A stretch of DNA of 64,000 bases from Aquimonas voraii (GCF_900101825.1 NZ_FNAG01000001.1:558001-622000); one strand, 5' to 3'; shown: positions 1 through 8,507, counted from the first letter of the stretch. Notes: generated from the letters alone by a model not told the origin. Made by a program: numbers and translations.

Positions 1-742
1 CGAGAAACTCGACTGGACCGGCCGCAAGGCCTACGTCACACGGGTCAGCGTCGACTACTACACCGACGCCATCGACTACACACGCCTGCGTGTGCTGGAG
101 CGCTTCGACGGCAGCAAGGCGGGCGAGGGCAGCTGCCATCACGGCGAGGTGCACGTCGTGCGCCGTGTCTCGGGCTACAAGAAGATCCGCTACTACACCC
201 ACGAGAACATCGGCTATGGCCCGGTCAACCTGCCGGACCAGGAGCTGCACACCACGGCGCTGTGGTGGTCGCTGCCGGCGGAGGTGCTGGAGTCGGGTTT
301 CGACAGCCGGCAGGACGCGCTGGATGCCTTCCTCGCCGCCGCCCACGCGCTGCATCTGGTGGCGGGGCTGTCGGCCATGGCCGAGGCCCGCGACCTGCAG
401 CAGTCGGTCGGCAGCGCCGATGGCAGCTGGAGCCGGGTCGAAGGCTTCGGCCGCGACTTGCCCGATGCCGCCGAGGCAGACAGCCGCTTCGCGCCGGCAG
501 TGTTCCTCTATGACAACTACCCCGGTGGTATCGGTCTGTCGGAGCCGCTGTTCAAGCGTCGAACCGAACTGGTGCGGGCGGCGCTGGATCTGGTCGAGGC
601 CTGCGACTGCGCAGCGGGATGCCCGGCCTGCGTGGGGCCGGCCCTGCAGGTCGATGAAGAACAGGGCAAGCAGGGGGCGGGACCGAAGGGGTTGGCCCAG
701 CGCGTGCTGGAGCTCTGGGGCGGGCAGGCTGCGCATGGCTGA
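1..742 (+). CDS. mrfA: MrfA-type DEAD/DEAH helicase, C-terminal part (cut by window edge)
   Basis: The frame is open from base 2 to TGA at 740-742, giving the last 246 residues; the helicase core lies left of the window. The fragment looks like the DUF1998 zinc-binding region that ends MrfA/YprA-type helicases. It has the Y-D-N-Y-P-G-G-I-G motif near residue 170 and a cysteine cluster C201-x-C203-x3-C207-x2-C210 that should bind a metal. In Bacillus subtilis MrfA works with the exonuclease MrfB to remove mitomycin C adducts independently of UvrABC. Here the stop codon overlaps by 8 bases the start of an MrfB-like gene, so the two are probably translated together. The family call rests on motifs and on the neighbour; the exact lesion repaired is inference. 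Confidence 0.82.
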   Translation, partial: EKLDWTGRKAYVTRVSVDYYTDAIDYTRLRVLERFDGSKAGEGSCHHGEVHVVRRVSGYKKIRYYTHENIGYGPVNLPDQELHTTALWWSLPAEVLESGFDSRQDALDAFLAAAHALHLVAGLSAMAEARDLQQSVGSADGSWSRVEGFGRDLPDAAEADSRFAPAVFLYDNYPGGIGLSEPLFKRRTELVRAALDLVEACDCAAGCPACVGPALQVDEEQGKQGAGPKGLAQRVLELWGGQAAHG

Positions 743-1733
743 ACTCGCCGAGCGTCTGCGGCGCCTTCGAGCGCAGGCCGGTGCACCGCCAGAGCCGGTG
801 CCCGTGCGTACCGCGCCAACGGTCGACACAAGCCCGCCCGCAATGTCCACGCAGTCGGCGCTCCATCCACCGCCAGCGCGCGTGGACGGCCTCAAGGTTC
901 TGCTGCGGCGGCAGGTGGCGCGGTCGGGCCACGGCGCTGTTTCGAACGTGGCGGCAGGCCCTCCAGCAGAAGGGGAGGGCGTCCTGATCCCGGGGCCGAC
1001 TGTGGGTGTCGCGATTTCGTCGCAGGCTCCCGGCACCGAGATCAGCCACGGCCTGTTCGAGCATCGCGAGCTGCTCGCGATGCCTGCGCCAGTGCCCTGG
1101 CTGTGGCTGCCCGATCTGCATCCGCAGCTGCTGCCCACTGATGCCCTGCTGCACTTCGATACCGAGACGACGGGCCTGGCGGGCGGCACCGGCACGCGAG
1201 CCTTCATGTTGGGATTCGCGCGCTGGCGGCCTGAAGGGCTCGAGGTCCGCCAGCTGTGGATCAATGCCCTCGGCGCCGAGCCGGCGATGCTGGAGCGCTT
1301 TGCGCAGTGGCTCGCCGAAGGCGCCTTCCAGCTGGTCAGCTACAACGGCCGCAGCTTCGACGCGCCTCTGCTGCGCGCGCGCTATCGCCTCAGCCGTCAG
1401 CGCGATCCGCTGGCGGGGCTGCCGCACCACGACCTGCTGCACGCGGTGCGGCGCCGCTTCCGCCGTGAGTGGCCGAACTGTCGGCTGGCCGAAGCCGAGG
1501 CGCGCCTGCTCGGCGTGCGCCGGATCGATGACCTGCCCGGTGCGGCGGCGCCCGCGGCTTTCCTGGAAGCCCTGCGCGGCAGCAGCGCGGCACCGCTGCA
1601 GCGCGTGCGCGCGCATCATTTCCAGGATCTGGTGAGCCTGGCTGGGTTGCTGCCGCGGCTGTGCGAGCTGGCGTTCCAGGCGCCGCGCAGCTGGAGCCTG
1701 CAGGCCTCGCTGGCAGTTCGCGGCGGCGGATGA
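735..1733 (+). CDS. mrfB: MrfB-type RNase H-like exonuclease
   Basis: A protein of 332 residues starting at the ATG inside the end of the helicase gene. The first 110 residues are low-complexity and proline-rich. An RNase H-fold exonuclease follows with acidic residues in the expected order: D142 and E144 (F-D-T-E-T-T-G-L), D209 (S-Y-N-G-R-S-F-D), and an aspartate in the late H-H-F-Q-D-L-V-S-L motif. This matches the DEDD-type pattern of YprB/MrfB. In Bacillus subtilis MrfB degrades DNA with its helicase partner during repair of mitomycin damage. The eight-base overlap with the helicase supports a stoichiometric complex. A longer upstream frame exists but only overlaps the helicase, so I start at 735. 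It lacks the C-terminal TPR region of some homologues. Confidence 0.82.
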   Translation: MAELAERLRRLRAQAGAPPEPVPVRTAPTVDTSPPAMSTQSALHPPPARVDGLKVLLRRQVARSGHGAVSNVAAGPPAEGEGVLIPGPTVGVAISSQAPGTEISHGLFEHRELLAMPAPVPWLWLPDLHPQLLPTDALLHFDTETTGLAGGTGTRAFMLGFARWRPEGLEVRQLWINALGAEPAMLERFAQWLAEGAFQLVSYNGRSFDAPLLRARYRLSRQRDPLAGLPHHDLLHAVRRRFRREWPNCRLAEAEARLLGVRRIDDLPGAAAPAAFLEALRGSSAAPLQRVRAHHFQDLVSLAGLLPRLCELAFQAPRSWSLQASLAVRGGG

Positions 1734-1776
1734 GTCGCCGACCATCGCTGCGGTCTTGTTCTGTGTGAAATTTCCT

Positions 1777-1815
1777 TTGACGGATGTCTTGGAAAAGTGA
1801 TATTTCGACTATCAC
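1777..1815 (+). promoter_or_regulatory. Candidate promoter with a GTGATA/TATCAC inverted repeat
   Basis: TTGACG at 1777-1782 is followed 18 bases later by TATTTC (1801-1806) preceded by TGA, resembling an extended -10. An inverted repeat GTGATA-N7-TATCAC (1797-1815) covers the -10. It is the only promoter-like sequence in the 203 bases before the haloperoxidase gene. The -10 match is weak, so this is tentative. Confidence 0.3.
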
Positions 1816-1936
1816 GTCTGGGAGCAGCTCGGCTTCCGAGCGGCAGCTGCGCGGACGGAGGCGGAGCGAGTGGCCTCGCGTTGAGAGTGGCGTCTGTCGG
1901 CCCTCAGGCACCCCACTTCCGAACCCGAGGCTGCCA

Positions 1937-3913
1937 ATGCGTCATTCCCTGCTGCGTTCCGCCCTGCTGCTTGCCCTTGGCTGTTCCGCCGCGCTACCCG
2001 CGGCCGCCAGCGTCGTCCGCGAATGGAACGAGACCCTGCTGGAGGCGGTGCGTGAAAACGCGCCGCGGCCAACCGTGGTCTCGCGGACCCTGTTCATGAC
2101 GTCGGCGGCGGCCTATGACGCCTGGGCCGCCTTCGATGCGCGCGCACTGGCGGCAACGCCGGCGAACCGCGGCCTACGCCGTCCGTCCGCCGAGCACACC
2201 GAGGCGAACCGCCGCATCGCAGTCAGCCATGCGATGTTCCAACTGCTCCTGCACGCCTACCCGAGCGAGCGCCCGCGCTTCGAGGCGCGCATGCGTGCGC
2301 TGGGCCTGGACCCCGGCTTCCAGTCGACCGATCCGGCCACGCCGGCCGGCCTCGGCAACCGGGTCGCGCAGAACGTCATCAGCGCCCGCGCCAACGATGG
2401 CAGCAACGCCGCCCGCAATTTCGCGGACACCGCCAATGCGGTGTTTCCCGTGCCGTATGCCGCGGTCAACGCGGCTGACCCGGCCGCACCGAACGCCCCG
2501 GGCGGTGCGCAGTTCGATCTCAACCACTGGCAGCCGCTGCGCGTGCCCACCGGCACCGTACGCGACGCTCAGGGCCAGCCCGTGGTCGACCCAACGCGGC
2601 CGGAGTCCTACCGCGACCAGACCTTCCTAACCCCGCACTGGGGCTCGGTGCGGCCGTTCGCGATCGCCTCGGCTGCCGCCCTGCTGCCACCGGCGCCGCC
2701 GCGCCATGGCTCGCAGGAGCCCTATGTCGATGCCATGGGCCAGCGCAGCACCTCGCATGAGGCCTTCGTCCGCCAAGTTACCGAGGTGCTTGAGATCAGC
2801 GGCGCGTTGGACGACCGCACCAAGGTGATCGCCGAGTTCTGGGCGGACGGCCCGCGGTCGGAAACCCCGCCCGGCCACTGGAACCAGCTGGCACAGGGCG
2901 TGTCGCTGCGCGACGGCCATGACATCGGCGCGGATGTGCGCCTGTTCCTGGCCCTGAACGGTGCGCTCATGGACGCTGGCATCGCCACCTGGAATGCGAA
3001 GCGCGTCTACGACCTCGTGCGTCCGGTCTCGGCCATCCGCCATCTCTTCCATGGCGAGCAGGTGCGCGCCTGGGTTGGGCCGAATCAGGGCACCGGCATG
3101 ATCCTGGGCCAGCATTGGCAGCCCTACCAGGAGTCGACCTTCGTGACGCCGCCGTTCTCCGAGTTCACTTCGGGCCACAGCGGCTTCAGCGCGGCCTCCG
3201 CGGCGGTGCTGGAGGGAATGACCGGCAGCCCGCGCTTCTTCGACGGGGTCACCCGCATCGACCGCGATCTGGATCGCGACGGCCAGCCCGATCTGATCGG
3301 CGAGTTCCGCGCCCAGCCGGGCTATCTGCGCTTCGAGACCGGGCCGGCCGCCCCTGTCGTGCTGCGCTGGCCGACTTTCAAGGACGCCGCGGACGAGGCC
3401 GGTTTCTCTCGACTCTACGGCGGCATCCACTTCCAGGACGGTGACTTGCGCGGACGCGAGATTGGCGAGCAAGTGGGCGCCGCGGTGCTGCAGCGCGTGC
3501 AGGCGCTGGCGTCCGGTGCGCTGCCGATCGGCGCCGGGTTCACCGGCGTGTGGATGGACCCTGCGCGCGATGGCGAGGGCCTGTCGCTGCAGATCGATGC
3601 CGCCGGCACCGTCGTGGTTCAGTGGAATACGTATGACAACGAGCGTCGGCAGATGTGGCTGGTGGGTTCGGCCCGGGCCAATCCCGATGGCAGCGTGACG
3701 GTGCCGCTGATTTCAACTTCGGGCGCGCGCTTCGGCGTCGCGTTCAACCCCGCCGATGTGCGCACCCAGGCCTTCGGCAGCCTCAGCCTGCGTTTCACCG
3801 ACTGTGACCGCGCTGAGGCCAGCTACACGCCCACCGTGGCGGGCTACGGCGCCGGCCAACTCAGACTGCAGCGCCTGTTCAACCCGGGCGGCAGCCGCTG
3901 CGGCGAGCTCTGA
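1937..3913 (+). CDS. Secreted vanadium-dependent haloperoxidase/PAP2-type phosphatase
   Basis: 658 residues. The chosen ATG begins a clear signal peptide (residues 1 to about 24, ending A-A-A-S); an upstream in-frame start would bury it. All vanadate/phosphate ligands of the vanadium haloperoxidase fold can be placed: K355 and R362 (seven apart), S412-G413-H414, and R492 with H498 (six apart). These spacings match characterised enzymes, which oxidise halides with hydrogen peroxide; the same pocket serves acid phosphatases. Residues from about 533 to the end form a separate beta-rich domain (G-V-W-M-D-P-x-R-D-G-E-G) that I recall from many secreted proteins of this order. Halide specificity cannot be read from sequence, so phosphatase activity remains possible. 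Confidence 0.8.
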   Translation: MRHSLLRSALLLALGCSAALPAAASVVREWNETLLEAVRENAPRPTVVSRTLFMTSAAAYDAWAAFDARALAATPANRGLRRPSAEHTEANRRIAVSHAMFQLLLHAYPSERPRFEARMRALGLDPGFQSTDPATPAGLGNRVAQNVISARANDGSNAARNFADTANAVFPVPYAAVNAADPAAPNAPGGAQFDLNHWQPLRVPTGTVRDAQGQPVVDPTRPESYRDQTFLTPHWGSVRPFAIASAAALLPPAPPRHGSQEPYVDAMGQRSTSHEAFVRQVTEVLEISGALDDRTKVIAEFWADGPRSETPPGHWNQLAQGVSLRDGHDIGADVRLFLALNGALMDAGIATWNAKRVYDLVRPVSAIRHLFHGEQVRAWVGPNQGTGMILGQHWQPYQESTFVTPPFSEFTSGHSGFSAASAAVLEGMTGSPRFFDGVTRIDRDLDRDGQPDLIGEFRAQPGYLRFETGPAAPVVLRWPTFKDAADEAGFSRLYGGIHFQDGDLRGREIGEQVGAAVLQRVQALASGALPIGAGFTGVWMDPARDGEGLSLQIDAAGTVVVQWNTYDNERRQMWLVGSARANPDGSVTVPLISTSGARFGVAFNPADVRTQAFGSLSLRFTDCDRAEASYTPTVAGYGAGQLRLQRLFNPGGSRCGEL

Positions 3914-4005
3914 AACGACGAAGGCAAGGCTGAAGAGTTCAGGGTTGTCGCGCGCCATGGAGGGCGCGCCCGCGGATCAAGCACCGGATCCCTGATCCAG
4001 CGAAA

Positions 4006-4032
4006 GCGAGTCCGGACCCGGGCCGGACTCGC
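4006..4032. repeat. Perfect 10-bp hairpin, convergent intergenic region
   Basis: GCGAGTCCGG and its exact complement CCGGACTCGC are separated by seven bases (ACCCGGG). It lies between the convergent haloperoxidase and hemN genes, about 90 bases past the first stop. There is no T-run on either strand, so it is a repeat-like hairpin or a Rho-assisted end rather than a classical terminator. Confidence 0.5.
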
Positions 4033-4075
4033 GACCACGGGTCAAGGACAGGAGGGACTTGGTCCGTGTTGCCCT

Positions 4076-4103
4076 AAGGGACGACGCAGGTGCGTCGTCC
4101 CTT
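4076..4103. terminator. 13-bp hairpin between convergent genes
   Basis: AAGGGACGACGCA pairs perfectly with TGCGTCGTCCCTT around a GG centre. It lies 40 bases beyond the hemN stop, where transcripts from both sides should end. No T-tract follows on either strand, so its role as a bidirectional terminator is inferred from position and stem strength. Confidence 0.5.
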
Positions 4104-4143
4104 CCGTTGCTTGCCCGCGCTCGCGGTTGCGTTGCCGCGGCGC

Positions 4144-5535
4144 TCAGATCGCCTTGGAGAAGCGCACCGGCTGCGCGGGGTTGCGCAGGTAGCGGTCGAA
4201 GCACATCGCCACCACACGCATGAGCAGACGCCCACGCGGGGTGATGCGGATGAAGTCTGGCTCCAGGCTGACCAGCCCGTCCTCAACCAGCGGCGGTAGC
4301 TGTAGCAGGGCGTCTTCGAAGTAGCTGTCGAAGTGGATGCCGTAGCGGCCCTCAAGCCCGCGCTTGTCGATCTCGCCTTGGCACATCAGGTGCTGGATCA
4401 GGTCGGCGCGCAGCACATCGTCGGTGTCCAGGGTCAGCCCGCGGACGATCGGCAGGCGGTCCGCCTCGACCGCCTCCACGTAGGCACCGAGTTCGCGGGC
4501 GTTCTGTGCGAAGTGGTCGCCGATCCGGCTGATCGCACTCATGCCCAGTCCGATCAGATCGGTCTCGGCATGCGTGGTGTAGCCCATGAAGTTGCGCTGC
4601 AGGCTGCCGGCTCGCTGGGCGCGCGCGAGCTCGTCCTCGGGCAGGGCGAAATGGTCCATGCCGATGTAGTGATAGCCCGCCGCCGAGAGCTTCTCGATGG
4701 CGAGCTGCAGCAGGCGCAGCTTCATCTCCGGCGGCAGCAGGTCTTCAATCTTGATTTGCTTCTGTGCCTTGAACAGGTCCGGCAGGTGGGCGTAGCTGTA
4801 GACCGCGAGACGGTCCGGGCGCACCGCAATCACGGTGTCCAGCGTGCGCGCGAAGCCCTCGAGGTTCTGTCGCGGCAGGCCGTAGATCAGGTCGATGTTG
4901 ACACTGCGAAAGCCGTTGTGGCGGCAGGCCTCGATAACGGCCAAGGTGTCCTCGACGCTCTGGATGCGGTTCACCGCTTCCTGCACATCGGGGTCGAAAT
5001 CCTGCACGCCCAGGCTGGCGCGGTTGAAACCCAGCTCGGCCAGATGGGCGATACCGGCGGGATCGACGCTGCGGGGGTCGAGCTCGATCGAGAAATCGCG
5101 GTCGCTGCGGGTACTGAATTTGAATTCGCGGCCGAGGCTGAGGATCAGCTGCTCCATCAACTCGGGCTTTAGGAAGTTGGGTGTACCGCCGCCCAAGTGC
5201 AGCTGCACCACTTCGCGATCGCGGTCGAACAGCGGTGCCACCAGGCCGATCTCGCGCTGCACGTGTCCAAGGTATTTCTCGCCGCGGCCCAGATCGCGCG
5301 TGATGATGCGGTTGCAGCCGCAGTAGAAGCAGGGCGACAAGCAGAAGGGGACATGCACGTACAGCGAGAGCGAGCGTGGGATCGGATCGGCATTGCTCTC
5401 ACGAGCGGCCAATCGATAGGCGCGGGCATCGAACTTCTCGGTGAAGTGCGGTGCGGTCGGGTAGGAGGTGTAGCGCGGACCGGGACGGTCATAGCGGCGC
5501 AACAGCTCGGCATCGAAGGGCGGGAGGGTCGGCAT
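4144..5535 (-). CDS. hemN: Oxygen-independent coproporphyrinogen III oxidase (dehydrogenase)
   Basis: 463 residues, close to the usual 455-460 of HemN. It catalyses the oxygen-free decarboxylation of coproporphyrinogen III to protoporphyrinogen IX in the cytoplasm. The radical-SAM cluster motif C65-x3-C69-x2-C72 continues as G-C-N, as in Escherichia coli HemN. The N-terminal R-Y-T-S-Y-P-T segment, typical of true HemN rather than HemW, is present at residues 21-27. A perfect FNR box lies 36 bases upstream, which fits induction at low oxygen. No good Shine-Dalgarno sequence precedes the ATG. The upstream acyltransferase runs in the same direction, but the FNR box between them argues for a separate promoter. 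Confidence 0.96.
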   Translation of the reverse strand: MPTLPPFDAELLRRYDRPGPRYTSYPTAPHFTEKFDARAYRLAARESNADPIPRSLSLYVHVPFCLSPCFYCGCNRIITRDLGRGEKYLGHVQREIGLVAPLFDRDREVVQLHLGGGTPNFLKPELMEQLILSLGREFKFSTRSDRDFSIELDPRSVDPAGIAHLAELGFNRASLGVQDFDPDVQEAVNRIQSVEDTLAVIEACRHNGFRSVNIDLIYGLPRQNLEGFARTLDTVIAVRPDRLAVYSYAHLPDLFKAQKQIKIEDLLPPEMKLRLLQLAIEKLSAAGYHYIGMDHFALPEDELARAQRAGSLQRNFMGYTTHAETDLIGLGMSAISRIGDHFAQNARELGAYVEAVEADRLPIVRGLTLDTDDVLRADLIQHLMCQGEIDKRGLEGRYGIHFDSYFEDALLQLPPLVEDGLVSLEPDFIRITPRGRLLMRVVAMCFDRYLRNPAQPVRFSKAI

Positions 5536-5570
5536 GGCGCGCAGTCTTGCGCCGACGCTACGCGCCCGCG

Positions 5571-5584
5571 TTGATCGCGATCAA
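5571..5584. promoter_or_regulatory. Perfect FNR/Anr box upstream of hemN
   Basis: TTGAT-CGCG-ATCAA matches the FNR consensus (TTGAT-N4-ATCAA) at all ten defined positions. It sits in the 67-base gap between the acyltransferase stop and the hemN start, centred about 42 bases before the hemN ATG. Class II activation at -41.5 would then put the transcript start almost at the ATG. The site therefore suggests either a leaderless mRNA or a different activation geometry. Confidence 0.8.
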
Positions 5585-5602
5585 CCCAGGCGGATGCATG
5601 CC

Positions 5603-6505
5603 TCAACGCGCAGGCGGGTTGGCCAGCATTCGCCCCAGCTCTGCGTCCTTCTCTGCCCACAATCCGTTGAGCCAGCTCTGGAAGCGCTCTCGAAACTCGG
5701 CGTCTTCCTGATAATCGCGGCCCAGCAGATCGCGCGGCAGCGGGCGTGTCCGCACGCGCAGCCGGATCTCGGGAATGCGGCCCGCCAGCAGGTCGTACAG
5801 GCTGGGCCGGCCGGCAGGGTAGGCAATGCTCACGTCCACCAATGCCTGCAGGCTGTCGCCCATGGCCTGCAGCACGAAGGCGACACCACCGGCCTTGGGC
5901 GCCAGCAGGTAGGTGTAGGGCGAGTTCTGGCGCGCATGCTTGCCCGGCGTGAAGCGTGAGCCCTCGACGAAGTTCATCACCGACACCGGGGTGTAGCGGA
6001 ACTTGGCGCAGGCTCGGCGGGTGGACTCGATGTCCTTGCCGCGCAGGCTGGGATCACGCGCGATCTGCTCGCGGGTGTGGCGGCGCATGAAGGGAAAGTC
6101 CAGCGCCCACCAGGCGAGGCCCATCACAGGCACCCACATCAGCTGTTGCTTCAGGAAGAACTTCAACATCGGAATGCGGCGGTTCAGCGCCATCTGCAGC
6201 ACCGGGATGTCGACCCAGCTCTGATGGTTGGCGATGACCAGGTACCAGCCCTCGACCTGCAGCGCGTCGAGTCCCTCGAACACGTAGCGGGTCGGCGTCA
6301 GCAACCGCATCAGCGCGCTGTTGACCGCCACCCAGCTGGTGGCGATCGCGATCAGCAGCCGGGTCAGCCCAACCTGTGCCGCGCGGAAGCGCAGCACCAG
6401 TTTGAACAGTGCGAACAGCAGCAGCACCGGCACGTGGATGGCGGTGTTGAGCGCGACGAGACTGAAGGTGAACGCTGCGCGCAGCGACGCCAGAACGGGT
6501 TTCAT
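5603..6505 (-). CDS. YihG-family 1-acylglycerol-3-phosphate-type acyltransferase
   Basis: 300 residues. It carries the PlsC catalytic motif H94-x4-D99 (N-H-Q-S-W-V-D-I) and the glycerol-phosphate-binding block V-E-G-S-R near residue 165. The N-terminal 65 residues include one or two hydrophobic segments, so the enzyme is membrane-bound at the cytoplasmic face. The pattern of H-x4-D followed by P-M-L-K-F-F-L-K and W-A-L-D-F-P-F-M-R-R is that of YihG/YihG-like acyltransferases, which diversify phospholipid acyl chains. I start at the ATG at 6505: the frame continues upstream, but only through the repeat element found there. It ends 67 bases before hemN. Confidence 0.88.
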   Translation of the reverse strand: MKPVLASLRAAFTFSLVALNTAIHVPVLLLFALFKLVLRFRAAQVGLTRLLIAIATSWVAVNSALMRLLTPTRYVFEGLDALQVEGWYLVIANHQSWVDIPVLQMALNRRIPMLKFFLKQQLMWVPVMGLAWWALDFPFMRRHTREQIARDPSLRGKDIESTRRACAKFRYTPVSVMNFVEGSRFTPGKHARQNSPYTYLLAPKAGGVAFVLQAMGDSLQALVDVSIAYPAGRPSLYDLLAGRIPEIRLRVRTRPLPRDLLGRDYQEDAEFRERFQSWLNGLWAEKDAELGRMLANPPAR

Positions 6506-6551
6506 CAGTGAGCGAGGATGGCGGCGGGGTGCGGGGAGTATGCCTTGGAGC

Positions 6552-6715
6552 GGAGATTGGAGATTCGGGATTCGGGATTCGCAGGGCTTTGCTGGTCTCG
6601 GGAGCGCCCAGTGCAACCCTTGATCAAGCACCCTCACGCGAGGTGAGCAAGCCTCGGGCCCCAATCAGCCGCGCCCGCTGCCAACGAATCCCGAATCCCC
6701 CACTCCCGAATTCCG
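6552..6715. repeat. 164-bp element bounded by inverted GGATTCGGGATT arrays (copy A)
   Basis: The left end reads as tandem heptad-like units (GGAGATTGGAGATTCGGGAT, then TCGGGATTCG). The right end carries the same units inverted (CGAATCCCGAATCCC, then CCGAATTCCG). About 100 unrelated bases lie between. It fills the space between the acyltransferase and acyl-CoA dehydrogenase genes. A second element of almost the same length lies at 42773-42937. The arrangement suggests a small non-autonomous or replication-generated repeat. Confidence 0.7.
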
Positions 6716-6719
6716 GCTC

Positions 6720-8507
6720 TCAGAACATCTCTTCCCCGATCGCCATCAGGGTGTCCGCGCCCGCGCGTGCGGCGCGGAAGTGGTAGGCCGTTTCCGGCAG
6801 CAGGCGGCTGAAGTAGAAGCGGGCGGTATGCAGCTTGCCGGCGTAGAAGGCGTCGCCGCTGTCCTTTTTCTCCAGCGCGATGCGGGCCATGCGTGCCCAG
6901 AAGTAGCCGTAGACCAGATGGCCGACGATGCGCAGGTAGTGGGTCGCCGCGGCGCCCACCTCGTCCGGGTTGCCCATGGCCTTACCGCCGAGCTCCATGG
7001 TCAGCTGGGTCAGCTTCTGGCCCAGTTCGGCCAGCGGCGCGATGAACTCGGCCATGCCCGGATAGGCCTGTTCGGCCTCGGCGAACTTCGCGATCAGGGC
7101 GCCGAACTTCTGCAGGCGCTTGCCGCCGTCGCCCAGCACCTTGCGGGCCAAGAGGTCCAGCGACTGGATGCCGTTGGTGCCCTCGTAGATCATGTTGATG
7201 CGGGCGTCGCGGAGGTACTGGCTCATGCCCCATTCCTCGATGTAGCCGTGACCGCCGAACACCTGCTGGGCGAGCATGTTGGTTTCCCAGGTGTTGTCGG
7301 TGATGAAGGCCTTGACGATCGGTGTCAGCAGGGCCACGAGATCCGCGGCTTCCTCGCGCGCCGCCGGATCCGGATGCGACAGCTCGCGGTCGATGAGCTG
7401 GGCGATCCAAGCGGTGAACGCGCGGCCGCCTTCGGTGTAGGCCTTGGCGGTCAGCAGCATGCGGCGCACGTCGGGATGCACGATGATCGGATCCGCGGCC
7501 TTGTCCGGGTGCTTCGGCCCCGTCGCCGAGCGGCTCTGCAGGCGGTCGCGCGCGTAGGCCACCGCGTTCTGGTAGGCGGCTTCGGCCAGGCCCAGCGACT
7601 GCATGCCGACGCCGAGGCGCGCCGAGTTCATCATCACGAACATCGCATTCAGGCCGCGGTTCGGCTCGCCGATCATCCAGCCGGTGGCGTCGTCGAGGTT
7701 CATCACGCAGGTGGCATTGCCGTGGATGCCCATCTTGTGCTCGATCGAGCCGGCCTTGATGCCATTGCGGGCGCCCAGGCTGCCGTCTGCATTCGGCACG
7801 AACTTCGGCACCAGAAAGAGCGAGATGCCTTTGGTGCCGGCGGGCGCATCGGGCAGACGTGCCAGCACCAGATGCAGGATGTTCTCGGCCATGTCGTGCT
7901 CGCCGGCCGAGATGAAGATCTTGGTGCCCGACAGACGATAGCTGCCGTCGCCGTTCGGCTCGGCGCGGGTGCGCAGGATGCCGAGGTCGGTGCCGCAGTG
8001 CGGCTCGGTCAGGCACATCGTGCCGGTCCACTCGCCGGAGACGATCTTCGGCAGGTACAGATCCTTCTGTTCTTGGCTGCCGTGCGCCTTGATGCACTCG
8101 TAGGCCGAGTGCGACAGACCCGGGTACATCAGCCAGGCCTGGTTGGCCGAGTTGAACATCTCGTAGACCGAGTTGTTCAGCACGATGGGCAGGCCCTGTC
8201 CGCCGTAGGCGGGGTCACAGGCCAGCGAAGGCCAGCCCGCTTCGATGTACTGCTGGTAGGCCGCTTTGAAGCCGGTCGGGGTGGTGACCACGCCATCGCC
8301 GTGGTAGGTGCAGCCCTCACGATCACCGACCGCATTGAGCGGGTGGATCACGTTCGACGCGAACTTGCCCGCCTCTTCCAACACTGCATTGAGCATTTCC
8401 GCGTCGACCGCCTCGTAGGCAGGCAGGGTCTTCAGCTCGTTCTCCGCGTTCAGCAGTTCGAACAGCACGAAACGCATGTCGCGCAGGGGGGCGGTGTAGC
8501 TGGGCAT
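6720..8507 (-). CDS. Acyl-CoA dehydrogenase, large (DmdC/FadE-like) type
   Basis: 595 residues; the ATG at 8507 has GGAG about nine bases upstream. It dehydrogenates an acyl-CoA to the trans-2-enoyl-CoA with FAD. The first family signature, C-L-T-E-P-H-C-G-T-D, is near residue 160. The second, Q-V-F-G-G-H-G-Y-I-E-E-W-G, is near 420. They are followed by I-Y-E-G-T-N-G-I-Q, whose Glu is the usual catalytic base. An extra C-terminal helical domain of about 130 residues marks the long subgroup that includes 3-methylmercaptopropionyl-CoA dehydrogenase DmdC and several medium- and long-chain enzymes. Substrate cannot be fixed. It has no co-directional partner of beta-oxidation next to it, so it is probably transcribed alone. 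Confidence 0.9.
   Translation of the reverse strand: MPSYTAPLRDMRFVLFELLNAENELKTLPAYEAVDAEMLNAVLEEAGKFASNVIHPLNAVGDREGCTYHGDGVVTTPTGFKAAYQQYIEAGWPSLACDPAYGGQGLPIVLNNSVYEMFNSANQAWLMYPGLSHSAYECIKAHGSQEQKDLYLPKIVSGEWTGTMCLTEPHCGTDLGILRTRAEPNGDGSYRLSGTKIFISAGEHDMAENILHLVLARLPDAPAGTKGISLFLVPKFVPNADGSLGARNGIKAGSIEHKMGIHGNATCVMNLDDATGWMIGEPNRGLNAMFVMMNSARLGVGMQSLGLAEAAYQNAVAYARDRLQSRSATGPKHPDKAADPIIVHPDVRRMLLTAKAYTEGGRAFTAWIAQLIDRELSHPDPAAREEAADLVALLTPIVKAFITDNTWETNMLAQQVFGGHGYIEEWGMSQYLRDARINMIYEGTNGIQSLDLLARKVLGDGGKRLQKFGALIAKFAEAEQAYPGMAEFIAPLAELGQKLTQLTMELGGKAMGNPDEVGAAATHYLRIVGHLVYGYFWARMARIALEKKDSGDAFYAGKLHTARFYFSRLLPETAYHFRAARAGADTLMAIGEEMF

Noticed and set aside
4006-4103. Classical rho-independent terminators between the haloperoxidase and hemN genes
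   Set aside because: The hairpins are strong but neither is followed by a T-run on either strand. They are kept only as hairpins or tentative terminators.
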